A program made the position numbers and the translations under genes. 64,000 nt of DNA from Pseudoselenomonas ruminantium (GTDB lineage Bacteria > Bacillota > Negativicutes > Selenomonadales > Selenomonadaceae): contig NZ_FRBC01000010.1 of the NCBI RefSeq assembly GCF_900142515.1, positions 31,244-95,243 on the forward strand. Reading direction: 5' to 3'. A model generated the notes under the pieces. The model worked only from the letters and a program-made list of their open reading frames with translations. It searched no databases and was not told where the DNA came from. This document shows positions 34,895-43,218 of the stretch, piece by piece (within the stretch, counting starts at the first letter, position 1; the number at the start of each line of letters is the position of its first letter).

Positions 34895-35590
34895 TTGCAA
34901 TTCACGAAATCGCTAAAAGTGGTAAAACTAGGCGCCCTATTGGCAATTGTTTTGCTTTTTGTCATCATCCACCTGCTCAATCCAGCATTCCTGCCTCATA
35001 TGTGCGGACTGCTGGCCAGAGGAGATATTCTGGAGACTGCCGATTACATTGCCTCCTTTGGCTCCGGCGCTGTAGTCTTCAGTTTTCTGCTAACCTTATT
35101 TGTCAATGCTTTAGGATTCCCACCAGCCATCATTTTTTCCACAGCAAACACACTGATTTTCGGAATTGGCTGGGGCATTTTCCTTTCGGTAGTGGCTGAA
35201 ACAGTCGGTGTGGCCATCAGTTTCATCCTGTTGCGCTTTTTCTTCCGCGAAGCAGCAGAAAAAATCATCAGCCGCAACAAAACATTGGCTAATATCGACA
35301 AATACAGTGGCAGCCGCGGTTTCGTGGTCATGCTGATTGCCCGTATGGTGCCCTATCTGCCTTCCATCATGTTAAATGCCATCGGCGCCTTATCTGCCAT
35401 GCGCTTCCGGGATTATGTGATTGCTTCTTTTGTGGGTAAGTTTCCTTCCACAGGCATCGAAGCCATTATCGGCCATGATGCCATCACCGCGCAAGAAGAT
35501 CCCACCCGCATGATCATAGTCATCATCTTTGCAGTCATCCTGATTGTCGGTGCCTGGCTCTATGAACGTCATGAACAGAGAAAGAAGTGA
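34895..35590 (+). CDS. TVP38/TMEM64 (DedA-like) family membrane protein
   Basis: 231 residues from TTG 34895 behind AGGAGG. It has about five membrane segments. The family's VTT domain is visible around FVNALGFPPAIIFSTANTLI, FGIGWGIFLSVVAETVGVAI and the G-rich RMVPYLPSIMLNAIGALSAM. VTT/DedA proteins are linked to phospholipid scrambling or transport; the substrate here is unknown. A TATACT -10 box lies at 34854-34859. The next gene, a phosphoesterase, follows after six bases. Confidence 0.85.
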   Translation: MQFTKSLKVVKLGALLAIVLLFVIIHLLNPAFLPHMCGLLARGDILETADYIASFGSGAVVFSFLLTLFVNALGFPPAIIFSTANTLIFGIGWGIFLSVVAETVGVAISFILLRFFFREAAEKIISRNKTLANIDKYSGSRGFVVMLIARMVPYLPSIMLNAIGALSAMRFRDYVIASFVGKFPSTGIEAIIGHDAITAQEDPTRMIIVIIFAVILIVGAWLYERHEQRKK

Positions 35591-35596
35591 TTCGCC

Positions 35597-36856
35597 ATGC
35601 AACTGTCACGCCGTAATTTTCTGATTTTGTCCGGGAAGATCATTCTCCTGCTTGGTCTTGGCGGATTTTTCCCCCGCTTGGCCGCCGCTGCTTCCGGGAC
35701 GCTGCCCATCGAAGCTCTACGGCAGCTCATAACCAGCGACCCTCGTACCTCCCGTACCATCATGTGGCAAAGCAAGACTCCATTGGACGAGTGCCGCCTG
35801 CAATATCAGGCAGGCAATGCTCCTATGGAAAGTCTGCCTGTCAGCTGCAATAGCCTCAATGAGGACCGGGTAACCAATTACTATTACACCGCCTGGCTCA
35901 AGGACCTCATCCCTGCCACCACCTACCGCTACCGCATCTGGCAGGGCAATATTTCCACAGATTGGCACGAATTTTCAACAGCTCCGGCAGACATTACAGA
36001 TTTTTCCGCACTGATCTTCTGCGATTCCCAATGCGGCCATACTTATGACAGTTGGGGCAATGCTTTCCGCACTGCATGGCAGCGACATGCTGATGCTCAT
36101 TTTTTTGCCATCGTGGGCGATCTTGTCGATAATGGCCAGCAAGAGTGGCAATGGCAGCATTTTTTTGCAGCCATCCAGGGCATTCTGCCCCAGCATCTAT
36201 TTGTACCGGTAATGGGGAATCATGAATGCTACAGCCTGATTTGGAAATTTTGCCGTCCCCGCCGCTATGAGCTCAGTTACAATCTGCCTGCTAACGGCTC
36301 ACCAGAACTGCAAAATTACTTCTACTCCTACGATTACGGTCCGGTGCATTTCATCGTTCTGAACACGCAAATGCTCGAACTCAAGGATATCCATCCGGAC
36401 ATTTTGGACAAACAAAAAGCCTGGCTGCGCCAGGATGCCAAAAACCACCATGCCAAATGGCAGGTGGTACTGATGCACAAAGACATATTGGCCTATGATG
36501 AATATCAGGAAGTCTCCAAGACCATGATGAGCATCAGCGATGCAGGCCACGCTTTCATGCCCATTTTCGACGAGTTGGGCATTGATCTGGTATTGACAGG
36601 GCATATGCATACCTATCGTAATCGAGGGCATATCCGTCATCTCGAACCAGCAGACAAAGGCCCCGTTTATATCATGAGTGGTCCTATTGGCAATCAGCAA
36701 TATACCGTTCCTGCTGACAAAAAATTTGACCGGTCAGCAATCTATCAGCCCACTCCGGAAAATTATCTGCTGCTCAGGGCCAGCAATGAAAAACTCTCCG
36801 TTACCTGTTATACCGTAAACGGAGAATTCGTGGAAACCTATGAAATCAGCAAATAA
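35597..36856 (+). CDS. Exported metallophosphoesterase (purple acid phosphatase-like), Tat substrate
   Basis: 419 residues. The N-terminus LSRRNFLILSGKIILLLGLG has a twin-arginine motif and hydrophobic core, so export by Tat is likely. Residues ~40-135 form an Ig-like purple acid phosphatase N-domain (ATTYRYRIWQGN). The catalytic domain has metal-ligand motifs FCDSQCG, VGDLVDNG, MGNHE, LMHKD and LTGHMHTY. It hydrolyses phosphoesters outside the inner membrane. It is co-transcribed with the TVP38 gene. Confidence 0.88.
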   Translation: MQLSRRNFLILSGKIILLLGLGGFFPRLAAAASGTLPIEALRQLITSDPRTSRTIMWQSKTPLDECRLQYQAGNAPMESLPVSCNSLNEDRVTNYYYTAWLKDLIPATTYRYRIWQGNISTDWHEFSTAPADITDFSALIFCDSQCGHTYDSWGNAFRTAWQRHADAHFFAIVGDLVDNGQQEWQWQHFFAAIQGILPQHLFVPVMGNHECYSLIWKFCRPRRYELSYNLPANGSPELQNYFYSYDYGPVHFIVLNTQMLELKDIHPDILDKQKAWLRQDAKNHHAKWQVVLMHKDILAYDEYQEVSKTMMSISDAGHAFMPIFDELGIDLVLTGHMHTYRNRGHIRHLEPADKGPVYIMSGPIGNQQYTVPADKKFDRSAIYQPTPENYLLLRASNEKLSVTCYTVNGEFVETYEISK

Positions 36857-36859
36857 GGT

Positions 36860-36897
36860 ACTGTTGCACGAGTGAGGAATCACTTATGCACAGCCCC
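36860..36897 (+). repeat. Hairpin related to the MFS and corA terminators
   Basis: CTGTTGCAC and GTGAGGAATCAC with a following GCACAG form an imperfect stem just after the phosphoesterase stop codon. The CTGTTGCA...CAGCCCC wording recurs at 36993-37037 and 38529-38574. Confidence 0.4.
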
Positions 36898-36948
36898 CTT
36901 AGCTTTTACCATGGCAAAGGCTCCTATTCATATCTAAATCCTACACCT

Positions 36949-36986
36949 AATCCCGAGGCGTTCCAGCCCCGGGATTATCTTTTTTT
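36949..36986 (+). terminator. Terminator after the phosphoesterase gene
   Basis: AATCCCG and CGGGATT pair around a 14-base loop, followed by ATCTTTTTTT. Confidence 0.8.
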
Positions 36987-36992
36987 CAGGGA

Positions 36993-37042
36993 CAACAAAA
37001 GAGACTGCTGCACGTAAATATCACATGCAACAGCCCCTTTCA
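36993..37042 (-). terminator. Terminator of the MFS gene (duplicated hairpin, copy 1)
   Basis: On the minus strand AAAGGGGCTGTTGCATGTGA, a short loop and the complementary TACGTGCAGCAGTCTC are followed by TTTTGTTG. It shares about 90% of its bases with the corA terminator at 38522-38571. Confidence 0.75.
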
Positions 37043-37055
37043 GTATATCCAACTG

Positions 37056-38351
37056 TCAGTTATCGGCGATAAGTTGCTTGCCTGGCTTGATGACCAGCCA
37101 GCAGGCGACTACGATGAGACCGAATAGAGCTGTGATGGAAAATGCGTTGTTCCAGCCGTATGTCTCGACGAGGAATGCCGTGACAATCGGGGCGAGGACA
37201 CCGCCGATATTGCCCCAGAGGTTGATCCATCCGGAGACAGAGCCACTGAAGCGGCCGCCAAGCGACATGACCGATGACCAAGTAGCACTCATACAAAAAC
37301 CGAGGGAGCCGAGAGCCAGCGTCATCCAGAAGATAGCAGCTTCGACGGAAGCCATGCGGGATGCTGCGTAAAGCCCTACGGAAGTGACTGCGATGCCAAA
37401 GATAGCGGTGACCGTGCGCATTGTGTACTGGCGTTCACTGTTCTTGCCCACAGCCAGGCGGTCGGAAAACCAGCCGGCGAAGAAGACCATAAAGGTTAAG
37501 GCAATCCAGGGGACAGAGGTCCAAAAGCCCATGGTTTTGAGGCTCAGTCCATATACTTCGGTGAGGAACATGGGCAGCCAGGAAAGAAAAACATACATGA
37601 TGTAATCGACGACGAAGAACTGAAGACCGACAGCCCAGAACCGATGGTTTAGCAGAAGTTCCTTCCACGGAGCTACGGCTTTTTCGGTTTGGTCGCTGCG
37701 CGCTTCGTTGATGTAGTTGATTTCTTCTTCGCTTACATAAGGACAGTCTTCCGGGGTATCCCGGGTGTAATGATGCCAGGCATAGGCAACGACGATGCCG
37801 AGGATACCAAAGATTATAAAGACGCCCTGCCAGCCGAGCCACCCCATCAGAGCGACAGTCAGCAGCGGGCCGACAACCGGACCAAAAAAGGTGCCGCCGA
37901 GGATAGAGGAACTGGCTTTGCCTTTTTCGGCATGGTTGAACCACTTATAGCAGGCTGCGCCGAGTGAAGGGAATACCGGTCCCTCGCCGAGGCCGAAGGC
38001 CAGGCGAACGGCAGCAAAGCTGAATTTTCCATGCGCCAGAGCAGTCAGAGCGGTAAAGATTGACCACCAGAGAATGGCAAATGTACCGGTTTTGCGAAGA
38101 CCGAAGCGATCTGCCAAAATGCCTCCGGGAACCTGCATCAGCGCATACCCACCGAAGAAACAGGTTTGGATAAGTCCCATATCGATTTTGGTGAAACCGA
38201 ATTCCTGCATGATGACCGGTGTGGCGACAGAAAGGTTTACGCGATCCATGTAGGCGACAAAACTGACTAGAAAGATCAAGCTGGCGACTTTCCAGCGATA
38301 GTTTGTACTGGCAGATGCATTGGCACTGCTTATGGTGTTTTCCAGATTCAT
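37056..38351 (-). CDS. MFS transporter, anion:cation symporter family (hexuronate/galactonate type)
   Basis: 431 residues from ATG 38351 behind GTGGGGAG, with 12 membrane segments. The first helix region FVAYMDRVNLSVATPVI and the motif GGILADRFGLRKT between helices 2 and 3 match the ACS subfamily (GudP, ExuT, DgoT). The likely role is proton-coupled uptake of sugar acids, although the exact substrate cannot be read. No sugar-acid catabolic gene is adjacent. Its promoter contains a TGTATACA palindrome. Confidence 0.88.
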   Translation of the reverse strand: MNLENTISSANASASTNYRWKVASLIFLVSFVAYMDRVNLSVATPVIMQEFGFTKIDMGLIQTCFFGGYALMQVPGGILADRFGLRKTGTFAILWWSIFTALTALAHGKFSFAAVRLAFGLGEGPVFPSLGAACYKWFNHAEKGKASSSILGGTFFGPVVGPLLTVALMGWLGWQGVFIIFGILGIVVAYAWHHYTRDTPEDCPYVSEEEINYINEARSDQTEKAVAPWKELLLNHRFWAVGLQFFVVDYIMYVFLSWLPMFLTEVYGLSLKTMGFWTSVPWIALTFMVFFAGWFSDRLAVGKNSERQYTMRTVTAIFGIAVTSVGLYAASRMASVEAAIFWMTLALGSLGFCMSATWSSVMSLGGRFSGSVSGWINLWGNIGGVLAPIVTAFLVETYGWNNAFSITALFGLIVVACWLVIKPGKQLIADN

Positions 38352-38450
38352 AAAGACTCCCCACTTTCTATATACATCTGTCTTTAAATAAAAGACAATA
38401 AGATAACCATTGCTAAAACTCATTGTAAACATGTAAAGGCTATGTGACTT

Positions 38451-38478
38451 ATTATACTGTATACAAAAATTCTGTCAA
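38451..38478 (-). promoter_or_regulatory. MFS promoter with an embedded GntR-like operator
   Basis: TTGACA (38478-38473), a 16-base spacer and TATAAT (38456-38451) on the minus strand. The spacer contains the perfect palindrome TGTATACA (38458-38465), similar to the TGTATAC-type sites of FadR-subgroup regulators that control sugar-acid transporters. A protein bound there would block RNA polymerase. Confidence 0.65.
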
Positions 38479-38521
38479 GGGGAAATTCCTTACTAACTGG
38501 GCAAGGAATGTTTTTCAAGAA

Positions 38522-38571
38522 CAACAAAAGGGCTGCTGCACGTAAATATTACGTGCAACAGCCCCTTTATT
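38522..38571 (-). terminator. Terminator of corA (duplicated hairpin, copy 2)
   Basis: Minus-strand GGGGCTGTTGCACGTAATAT and its complement TTACGTGCAGCAGCCC are followed by TTTTGTTG. The stem is perfectly paired over about 17 bases apart from one mismatch. Confidence 0.85.
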
Positions 38572-39524
38572 CAAAACATATCTTTCTTCCAAAGGGCATA
38601 GGCTCCAGCAATGCTGATACCAAAGGCAATGACCATCACATACATGAAGCCCAGTGTGTCTCCTTCAAAAGGCACTGGTACGTTCATACCGAAGAAACTC
38701 GACACCACTGTAGGGATAGCGATGATAATGGTCATAGCGGCCAAGAACTTCATCACGAGGTTCTGGTTATTGGCAATGATAGAAGTGAATGTATCAGCCA
38801 TACGCGCAAGGATCTTGCTATACATCTCTACCATTTCCTTGGCCTGCTTATTCTCGATGATGACATCCTCCAGCAGATCCTCATCTTCCTCATAGGCTTT
38901 GAGTAGAGGCGTCAAGGCCGGATTATTGCGCATGCGCAGCAGCTTATCGAGCACAGCACCATTGGAACGGATAGCCGCATTGAAGTACGTCAGGCCCTTC
39001 TGCAATTCCAGCAGGCGCAAAATCTCGCTGTTTTTCATATCATGGCGCAACTGGTTCTCGATATCATCCGAGAGTTTACTGATCTGACGCAAGTAACGCA
39101 GATAGAAAGTCGCTGATTTATAAAGGATCTGGAACAGGAAACGCGTCTTTTTGTAAGTACGGAAAAGTTTGGCCGTACGCTCATTGAATTCGGCCATGAC
39201 GGGCGTCTCTTCGAGGCAAACCGTGATGATATAATCCTCGCTGATGATAATAGCCAACGGCAGGGCATCATAGCTGTCATTGCCCCGGTTCACCGCCACA
39301 TTGGTCAATACCATGACGGAATCATCTTCGATATCCGTATGGGAACGTTCCTCATCATCCAGTGCGGAACGCAAAAAATCAGGATCAACTTCCGTCAGAT
39401 TGCTGACCACTTTCAGCTCATAAGGCGTAGGGTCAACAATATTGATCCAGGCCCCCTTCTCCAGTGTTTTCAGGGTCAGCTCCTGCAAAGGACCACTCTC
39501 CAGGGATTTGTATATCTTTAGCAT
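38571..39524 (-). CDS. corA: CorA family magnesium/divalent cation channel
   Basis: 317 residues. The large N-terminal cytoplasmic domain (1-255) ends in a long helix, then two membrane helices with the signature GMN at 279-281 (SSFFGMNVPVPFEG). The C-terminus is short and basic (WKKDMF). It mediates Mg2+ influx as a pentamer in the inner membrane. It starts at ATG 39524 behind GAGAGGAG and is preceded by a structured leader of about 160 bases. Confidence 0.94.
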   Translation of the reverse strand: MLKIYKSLESGPLQELTLKTLEKGAWINIVDPTPYELKVVSNLTEVDPDFLRSALDDEERSHTDIEDDSVMVLTNVAVNRGNDSYDALPLAIIISEDYIITVCLEETPVMAEFNERTAKLFRTYKKTRFLFQILYKSATFYLRYLRQISKLSDDIENQLRHDMKNSEILRLLELQKGLTYFNAAIRSNGAVLDKLLRMRNNPALTPLLKAYEEDEDLLEDVIIENKQAKEMVEMYSKILARMADTFTSIIANNQNLVMKFLAAMTIIIAIPTVVSSFFGMNVPVPFEGDTLGFMYVMVIAFGISIAGAYALWKKDMF

Positions 39525-39527
39525 GAT

Positions 39528-39699
39528 ATCTCCTCTCTATTATGGAGTCCCCTGCCAGGCCTGCTATCTTATGGGGTTACAGGATAATGGCACCGGGTCT
39601 CCCTGTTGTTGAAGTACATCGTTTTGGTTTTGCCGTATCAGGGTGATCGTCCATTATCCTCACCATCCTTTCATCAAAAAATTTCCACACCGTATTATA
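39528..39699 (-). ncRNA. Structured 5' leader of corA, candidate cis-regulatory RNA
   Basis: A TATAAT box lies at 39699-39694 and the start codon at 39524. Within the leader, AGGATAATGG (minus strand from 39660) pairs perfectly with CCATTATCCT (to 39581), enclosing 60 bases that can form further stems (CACCCTG with CAGGG). Then CCCC...GGGG forms a second hairpin just before the ribosome site. It does not match the M-box consensus as I know it. The 293-base gap holds no gene. Confidence 0.5.
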
Positions 39700-39777
39700 A
39701 CGCAATTGTTCAGATTTTGCCATAGGCAAAATATACAAAACAGCGTTTCAGCGGACTCGTTCCGCCATAACACAAAT

Positions 39778-39803
39778 ATGACCGATCAGATCTGACCGGT
39801 CAT
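39778..39803 (-). terminator. Hairpin after the chemoreceptor gene
   Basis: ATGACCGGTCAGATCTGATCGGTCAT on the minus strand is a near-perfect palindrome 14 bases after the stop. It lacks a strong T-run, so terminator function is likely but not certain. Confidence 0.55.
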
Positions 39804-39816
39804 ATTCCTTTTCCCT

Positions 39817-41802
39817 TTATAATTTAAATTTATTGATCGCTGTTTGCATATCCGAAGCCAAATTTGCCAAGGACTGCGATGCCGCTGCAATCTCTTCGTT
39901 AGAAGCAGACTGTTCCTCAGTAGCTGCCGAAATGGAAGATGTGTGATCAGCAGTCTTGCGGCTGACACTGTCAATAGAATCCACAGCTTCTACGATATTA
40001 CCAGCACCAGCAGACACCGAATTCACCGAAGTGCTGATTTCATCGATCTGCGTCTTTATGCCATTGACCTGACCCATGATATCCTGGAACTGGATGCCTA
40101 CATCCCGAATGGCCTTGGTTCCCAGTTCTACTTCTGCCTTGCCTTCTTCCATCGCCCTTACAGCCTGTGCTGTATCGTTTTGGATTGTAAGGATACGGGC
40201 CTTGATCTGCTCAGCCGATTCCTGCGATTCTGCCGCCAGCTTACGGACTTCATCCGCTACTACGGCAAAACCACGTCCATGCTCACCAGCCCGTGCCGCC
40301 TCGATAGCCGCATTGAGTGCCAACAGGTTCGTCTGATCGGCAATAGAGGAAATCGCCTCTACGATCTGGCCAATCTGCTGGGAACTTTCCCCCAGCGTAC
40401 GCACTACATCAGCGGAGTTCATGACGCTTGTCTCAATATGCGTCATCTTGGTAGTAGCATCATTCATCAGATGCTCACCCTGTTTAGCTGCATCGGATGT
40501 AGTCAGTGCCGCTTCTGAAACCTTCCTCGTCTTTTCAGTCATAGCCGTGATATCGATAAAGACGCTGTCCACGTTCTTCTTGGCACCATCAATATCAACC
40601 AACTGTTTGTCCATTCCCGCCGATACTTCACCAATGGTTTCTGCCACATGCACCGCTGCTTCTGCTGACTGCTGGGCATTAGCCGTGAGCTCTTCTGAAG
40701 CTGCAGCCACCTGTTCCGACGTTGCTGCCATCTTACCGATAAGGTCATGAAGATTTTGCTGCATCTTATTGAAGGCATTCGTCATCGAGCCGATTTCATC
40801 GTTGGTCGTAACCGCCAAATGCGGCACCCGCAGATTGCCATCGGCCAGCTGGGCAGCCTGTCCTTCCAAAGCCACGATCGGCTGAATGATCCGGGCTGCA
40901 AAAGTAAGGCACATGCCGACCACCAGCAGGAAACCGATCACGATCAGCACACCATAGATCATCCGCAGACGATGGATTGGCGCAAAGACAAAGTCCGTCG
41001 GAACTGCCATAGCAATAATCCAGCCAGTGGTCGGAACCGTCGTATATGCACAAAGCTGCTCTTCTCCTTCAGCATTTTCATAGGTAAAATAGCCATTGCC
41101 ACTCTGGAACATGGAATCCAGTTTCTCACCTATGCCCTTGATTTCCCGTGCTTCAGACATAGGCTGTTCCTTGCCGGAAGTAGCCAGCAGTTTGCCGGTT
41201 TTTTCGATGATATAGCCAATTCCCTGTTCACGGTATTTGATTTTCTGCACTTGTTCTTTCAACACAGTAAGGGTGATATCGCCACAGATTGCACCACGGA
41301 ACTGTTTATTCTCCCCATAGAAAGGAGCAACTGCCGACACGACAAGATCCCCCGTACTCTTGCTGGTATAGACCTCCGTATAAACCGTCTTGCCAGCAGC
41401 ACGGGCCTGTGCATACCAGGGACGCTTGCGCGGATCGGTCTTCCCCGTTTCATCCGGGCTGTTATAAGGCAGGAACATGCCATCCTCATCACCTCGGGTC
41501 ATCTCCTGATAGTCCTTGTCCGAAGATGCAACACCAAGCAGGGATTTCATTTCCTCATTCTCAAAGTCCAGCTCACTCTTTTCCACATCCGTCATCAAAT
41601 TTGCCTGAGCCGTTACGGCATTGGCTTTTTCTTTCAGCCAGCCATCCACCACTTCCCGCTCAGTATTAACGTTGGCCACAATCTCTCCGTTTACCGACTC
41701 AGACAGATTGTCATAGGCCGTGAAGTAACCTGTAGCCGAGACTATAATCAGGATAATGCCTACGATTCCTGCCAGCACAATAAACTTTTGTTTGATTCCC
41801 AT
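39817..41802 (-). CDS. Methyl-accepting chemotaxis protein with dCache sensor domain
   Basis: 661 residues. Membrane segments at about 7-28 and 278-303 bracket a periplasmic dCache domain. Residues R127, W129, Y130 and D175 match the spacing of the amino-acid-binding dCache motif known from PctA, so an amino-acid ligand is a reasonable inference. HAMP follows (about 303-355), then the signalling helices with the conserved tip [20 protein letters not shown] (482-501). It signals to CheA through CheW. No che genes adjoin it; cheR is 10 kb away. Confidence 0.94.
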   Translation of the reverse strand: MGIKQKFIVLAGIVGIILIIVSATGYFTAYDNLSESVNGEIVANVNTEREVVDGWLKEKANAVTAQANLMTDVEKSELDFENEEMKSLLGVASSDKDYQEMTRGDEDGMFLPYNSPDETGKTDPRKRPWYAQARAAGKTVYTEVYTSKSTGDLVVSAVAPFYGENKQFRGAICGDITLTVLKEQVQKIKYREQGIGYIIEKTGKLLATSGKEQPMSEAREIKGIGEKLDSMFQSGNGYFTYENAEGEEQLCAYTTVPTTGWIIAMAVPTDFVFAPIHRLRMIYGVLIVIGFLLVVGMCLTFAARIIQPIVALEGQAAQLADGNLRVPHLAVTTNDEIGSMTNAFNKMQQNLHDLIGKMAATSEQVAAASEELTANAQQSAEAAVHVAETIGEVSAGMDKQLVDIDGAKKNVDSVFIDITAMTEKTRKVSEAALTTSDAAKQGEHLMNDATTKMTHIETSVMNSADVVRTLGESSQQIGQIVEAISSIADQTNLLALNAAIEAARAGEHGRGFAVVADEVRKLAAESQESAEQIKARILTIQNDTAQAVRAMEEGKAEVELGTKAIRDVGIQFQDIMGQVNGIKTQIDEISTSVNSVSAGAGNIVEAVDSIDSVSRKTADHTSSISAATEEQSASNEEIAAASQSLANLASDMQTAINKFKL

Positions 41803-41939
41803 AATTTCACTCCCTTAGTAATTTTTCCTGACATCCAATATCAACTGACCGCCGTGAAAAGATACCATTTGAATCAATTATTTCTACACATGGGCAAAAT
41901 TTTCCTGCCTCAATGACAGTCTTGCAAAATATTTTTTGC

Positions 41940-41968
41940 TTGCGTTCTATTATGAAAAATGCTATACT
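41940..41968 (+). promoter_or_regulatory. Promoter of tmRNA
   Basis: TTGCGT, a 17-base spacer and TATACT end 14 bases before the tmRNA 5' end. Confidence 0.65.
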
Positions 41969-41982
41969 TAATGAACATATTT

Positions 41983-42322
41983 GGGGATGTAATGGTTTCG
42001 ACGGGGTATTGAAGCCACGAGGTTCGCAGGCCAATGGTTACGAAGCCTAACTCTTAACCGCTAAATGTAATTGACGAATTCGATTACGCATACGCTGCCT
42101 AAGCCTTGCGCTTAGCAGCCCCCTCGGTATCACTAGCTGCGGGCAGGGCTGAGGGTTTCAAATAAGCGCAGCAGTTTTGCCTCTTTTCGCAAAAGAGGCT
42201 GGTGGAGGACTCTGAATCTCAGAGTTGCGCTTCTATGATGCTGGCATCCTCCAGCTATTGCGATAATGCCTTGTGATGTGGATGTATTTCGGACAGGAGT
42301 TCGATTCTCCTCATCTCCACCA
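41983..42322 (+). ncRNA. ssrA: Transfer-messenger RNA (tmRNA)
   Basis: 340 bases. The 5' GGGGATG pairs with 3' CATCTCC, followed by A and CCA. The 5' end GGGGATGTAATGGTTTCGAC and the T-arm GGAGTTCGATTCTCC are diagnostic. The tag frame ends GAC GAA TTC GAT TAC GCA TAC GCT GCC TAA, giving ...DEFDYAYAA. With the tRNA-borne alanine the likely tag is ADEFDYAYAA, with GAC as resume codon (inferred). It rescues stalled ribosomes with SmpB. Confidence 0.95.
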
Positions 42323-42334
42323 TGATAAAAATTC

Positions 42335-42371
42335 AGGCGCTGACCGGTCTTTTGACGGTCAGCGCCTTTTT
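42335..42371 (+). terminator. Terminator of tmRNA
   Basis: AGGCGCTGACCG and CGGTCAGCGCCT pair around a nine-base loop, followed by TTTT. It lies 12 bases after the CCA end. Confidence 0.93.
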
Positions 42372-42421
42372 ATGTACATCAATGCACACATATTTCCATG
42401 ATTGATTACCCTATTCCTTTT

Positions 42422-43207
42422 TCATCCCAATGCCACGTCCAAGGTCATCATCAGGGTAAAGCCCAAGGCAAATGTCAGCACGCCGATATCGCTGTGTTCA
42501 CCTGCTGACATTTCCGGGATGAGTTCTTCCACCACCACGTAAATCATGGCACCGGCGGCAAAGGCCAAAAGATATGGCAGGATGGGCAGGACATAGGTTG
42601 CAGCCAAGATAGTCAGGATTGCGCCGATTGGCTCCACGATTCCCGATAGCATACCGCTGATAAAGGATTTATGCTTGCTCATGCCCTCCGCCCGCAGAGG
42701 CAGGGAGATGATGGCGCCTTCGGGGAAGTTCTGGATGGCGATACCGATGGAAAGCGCCAAAGCCCCACTCAATGTGATATCCGCATTGCCCGCCAGCCAG
42801 CCGGCAAAGACCACACCTACCGCCATGCCTTCAGGGATGTTATGGAGTGTTACGGCCAGCACCAGCATGGCAGTCTTGGGCAGACTGCATTTCGGCCCTT
42901 CCGCTTCATGCGCATCCATATGCAGATGCGGAATCAGATGATCCAATGTTAGCAGGAACAGCGTCCCGACCCAGAAGCCCACCACAGCTGGCACAAACGC
43001 AAACTTGCCCATAGCGGCACTGCCTTCCATCGCAGGAATCAAAAGACTCCATATGGAAGCCGCCACCATGACGCCAGAGGCAAAACCGGTCAAGCCCTTT
43101 CGCACGCTGGTCTTTAATTCTTTCTTGAGTATATAGACGCAGGCGGCGCCCAAAGTGGTTCCCAAAAAGGGAATCAACAGCCCCTGCATGATTTCAATCG
43201 ATAGCAT
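42422..43207 (-). CDS. ZIP family metal transporter
   Basis: 261 residues with eight membrane segments. Helix 4 carries the metal-binding HNIPEGMAVG and helix 5 the matching QNFPEGAIISLPL, both hallmarks of ZIP proteins (ZupT/GufA branch). The loop HLHMDAHEAEG is His-rich and may bind metal. It imports zinc or other divalent ions into the cytoplasm. It starts at ATG 43207 behind AGGGGG, 11 bases after addA. Confidence 0.92.
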   Translation of the reverse strand: MLSIEIMQGLLIPFLGTTLGAACVYILKKELKTSVRKGLTGFASGVMVAASIWSLLIPAMEGSAAMGKFAFVPAVVGFWVGTLFLLTLDHLIPHLHMDAHEAEGPKCSLPKTAMLVLAVTLHNIPEGMAVGVVFAGWLAGNADITLSGALALSIGIAIQNFPEGAIISLPLRAEGMSKHKSFISGMLSGIVEPIGAILTILAATYVLPILPYLLAFAAGAMIYVVVEELIPEMSAGEHSDIGVLTFALGFTLMMTLDVALG

Positions 43208-43218
43208 ATAAATCCCCC

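Noticed and set aside
39540..39670. M-box magnesium riboswitch before corA
   Set aside because: The conserved core sequence of the M-box as I know it is not visible. I kept it as an unclassified leader.
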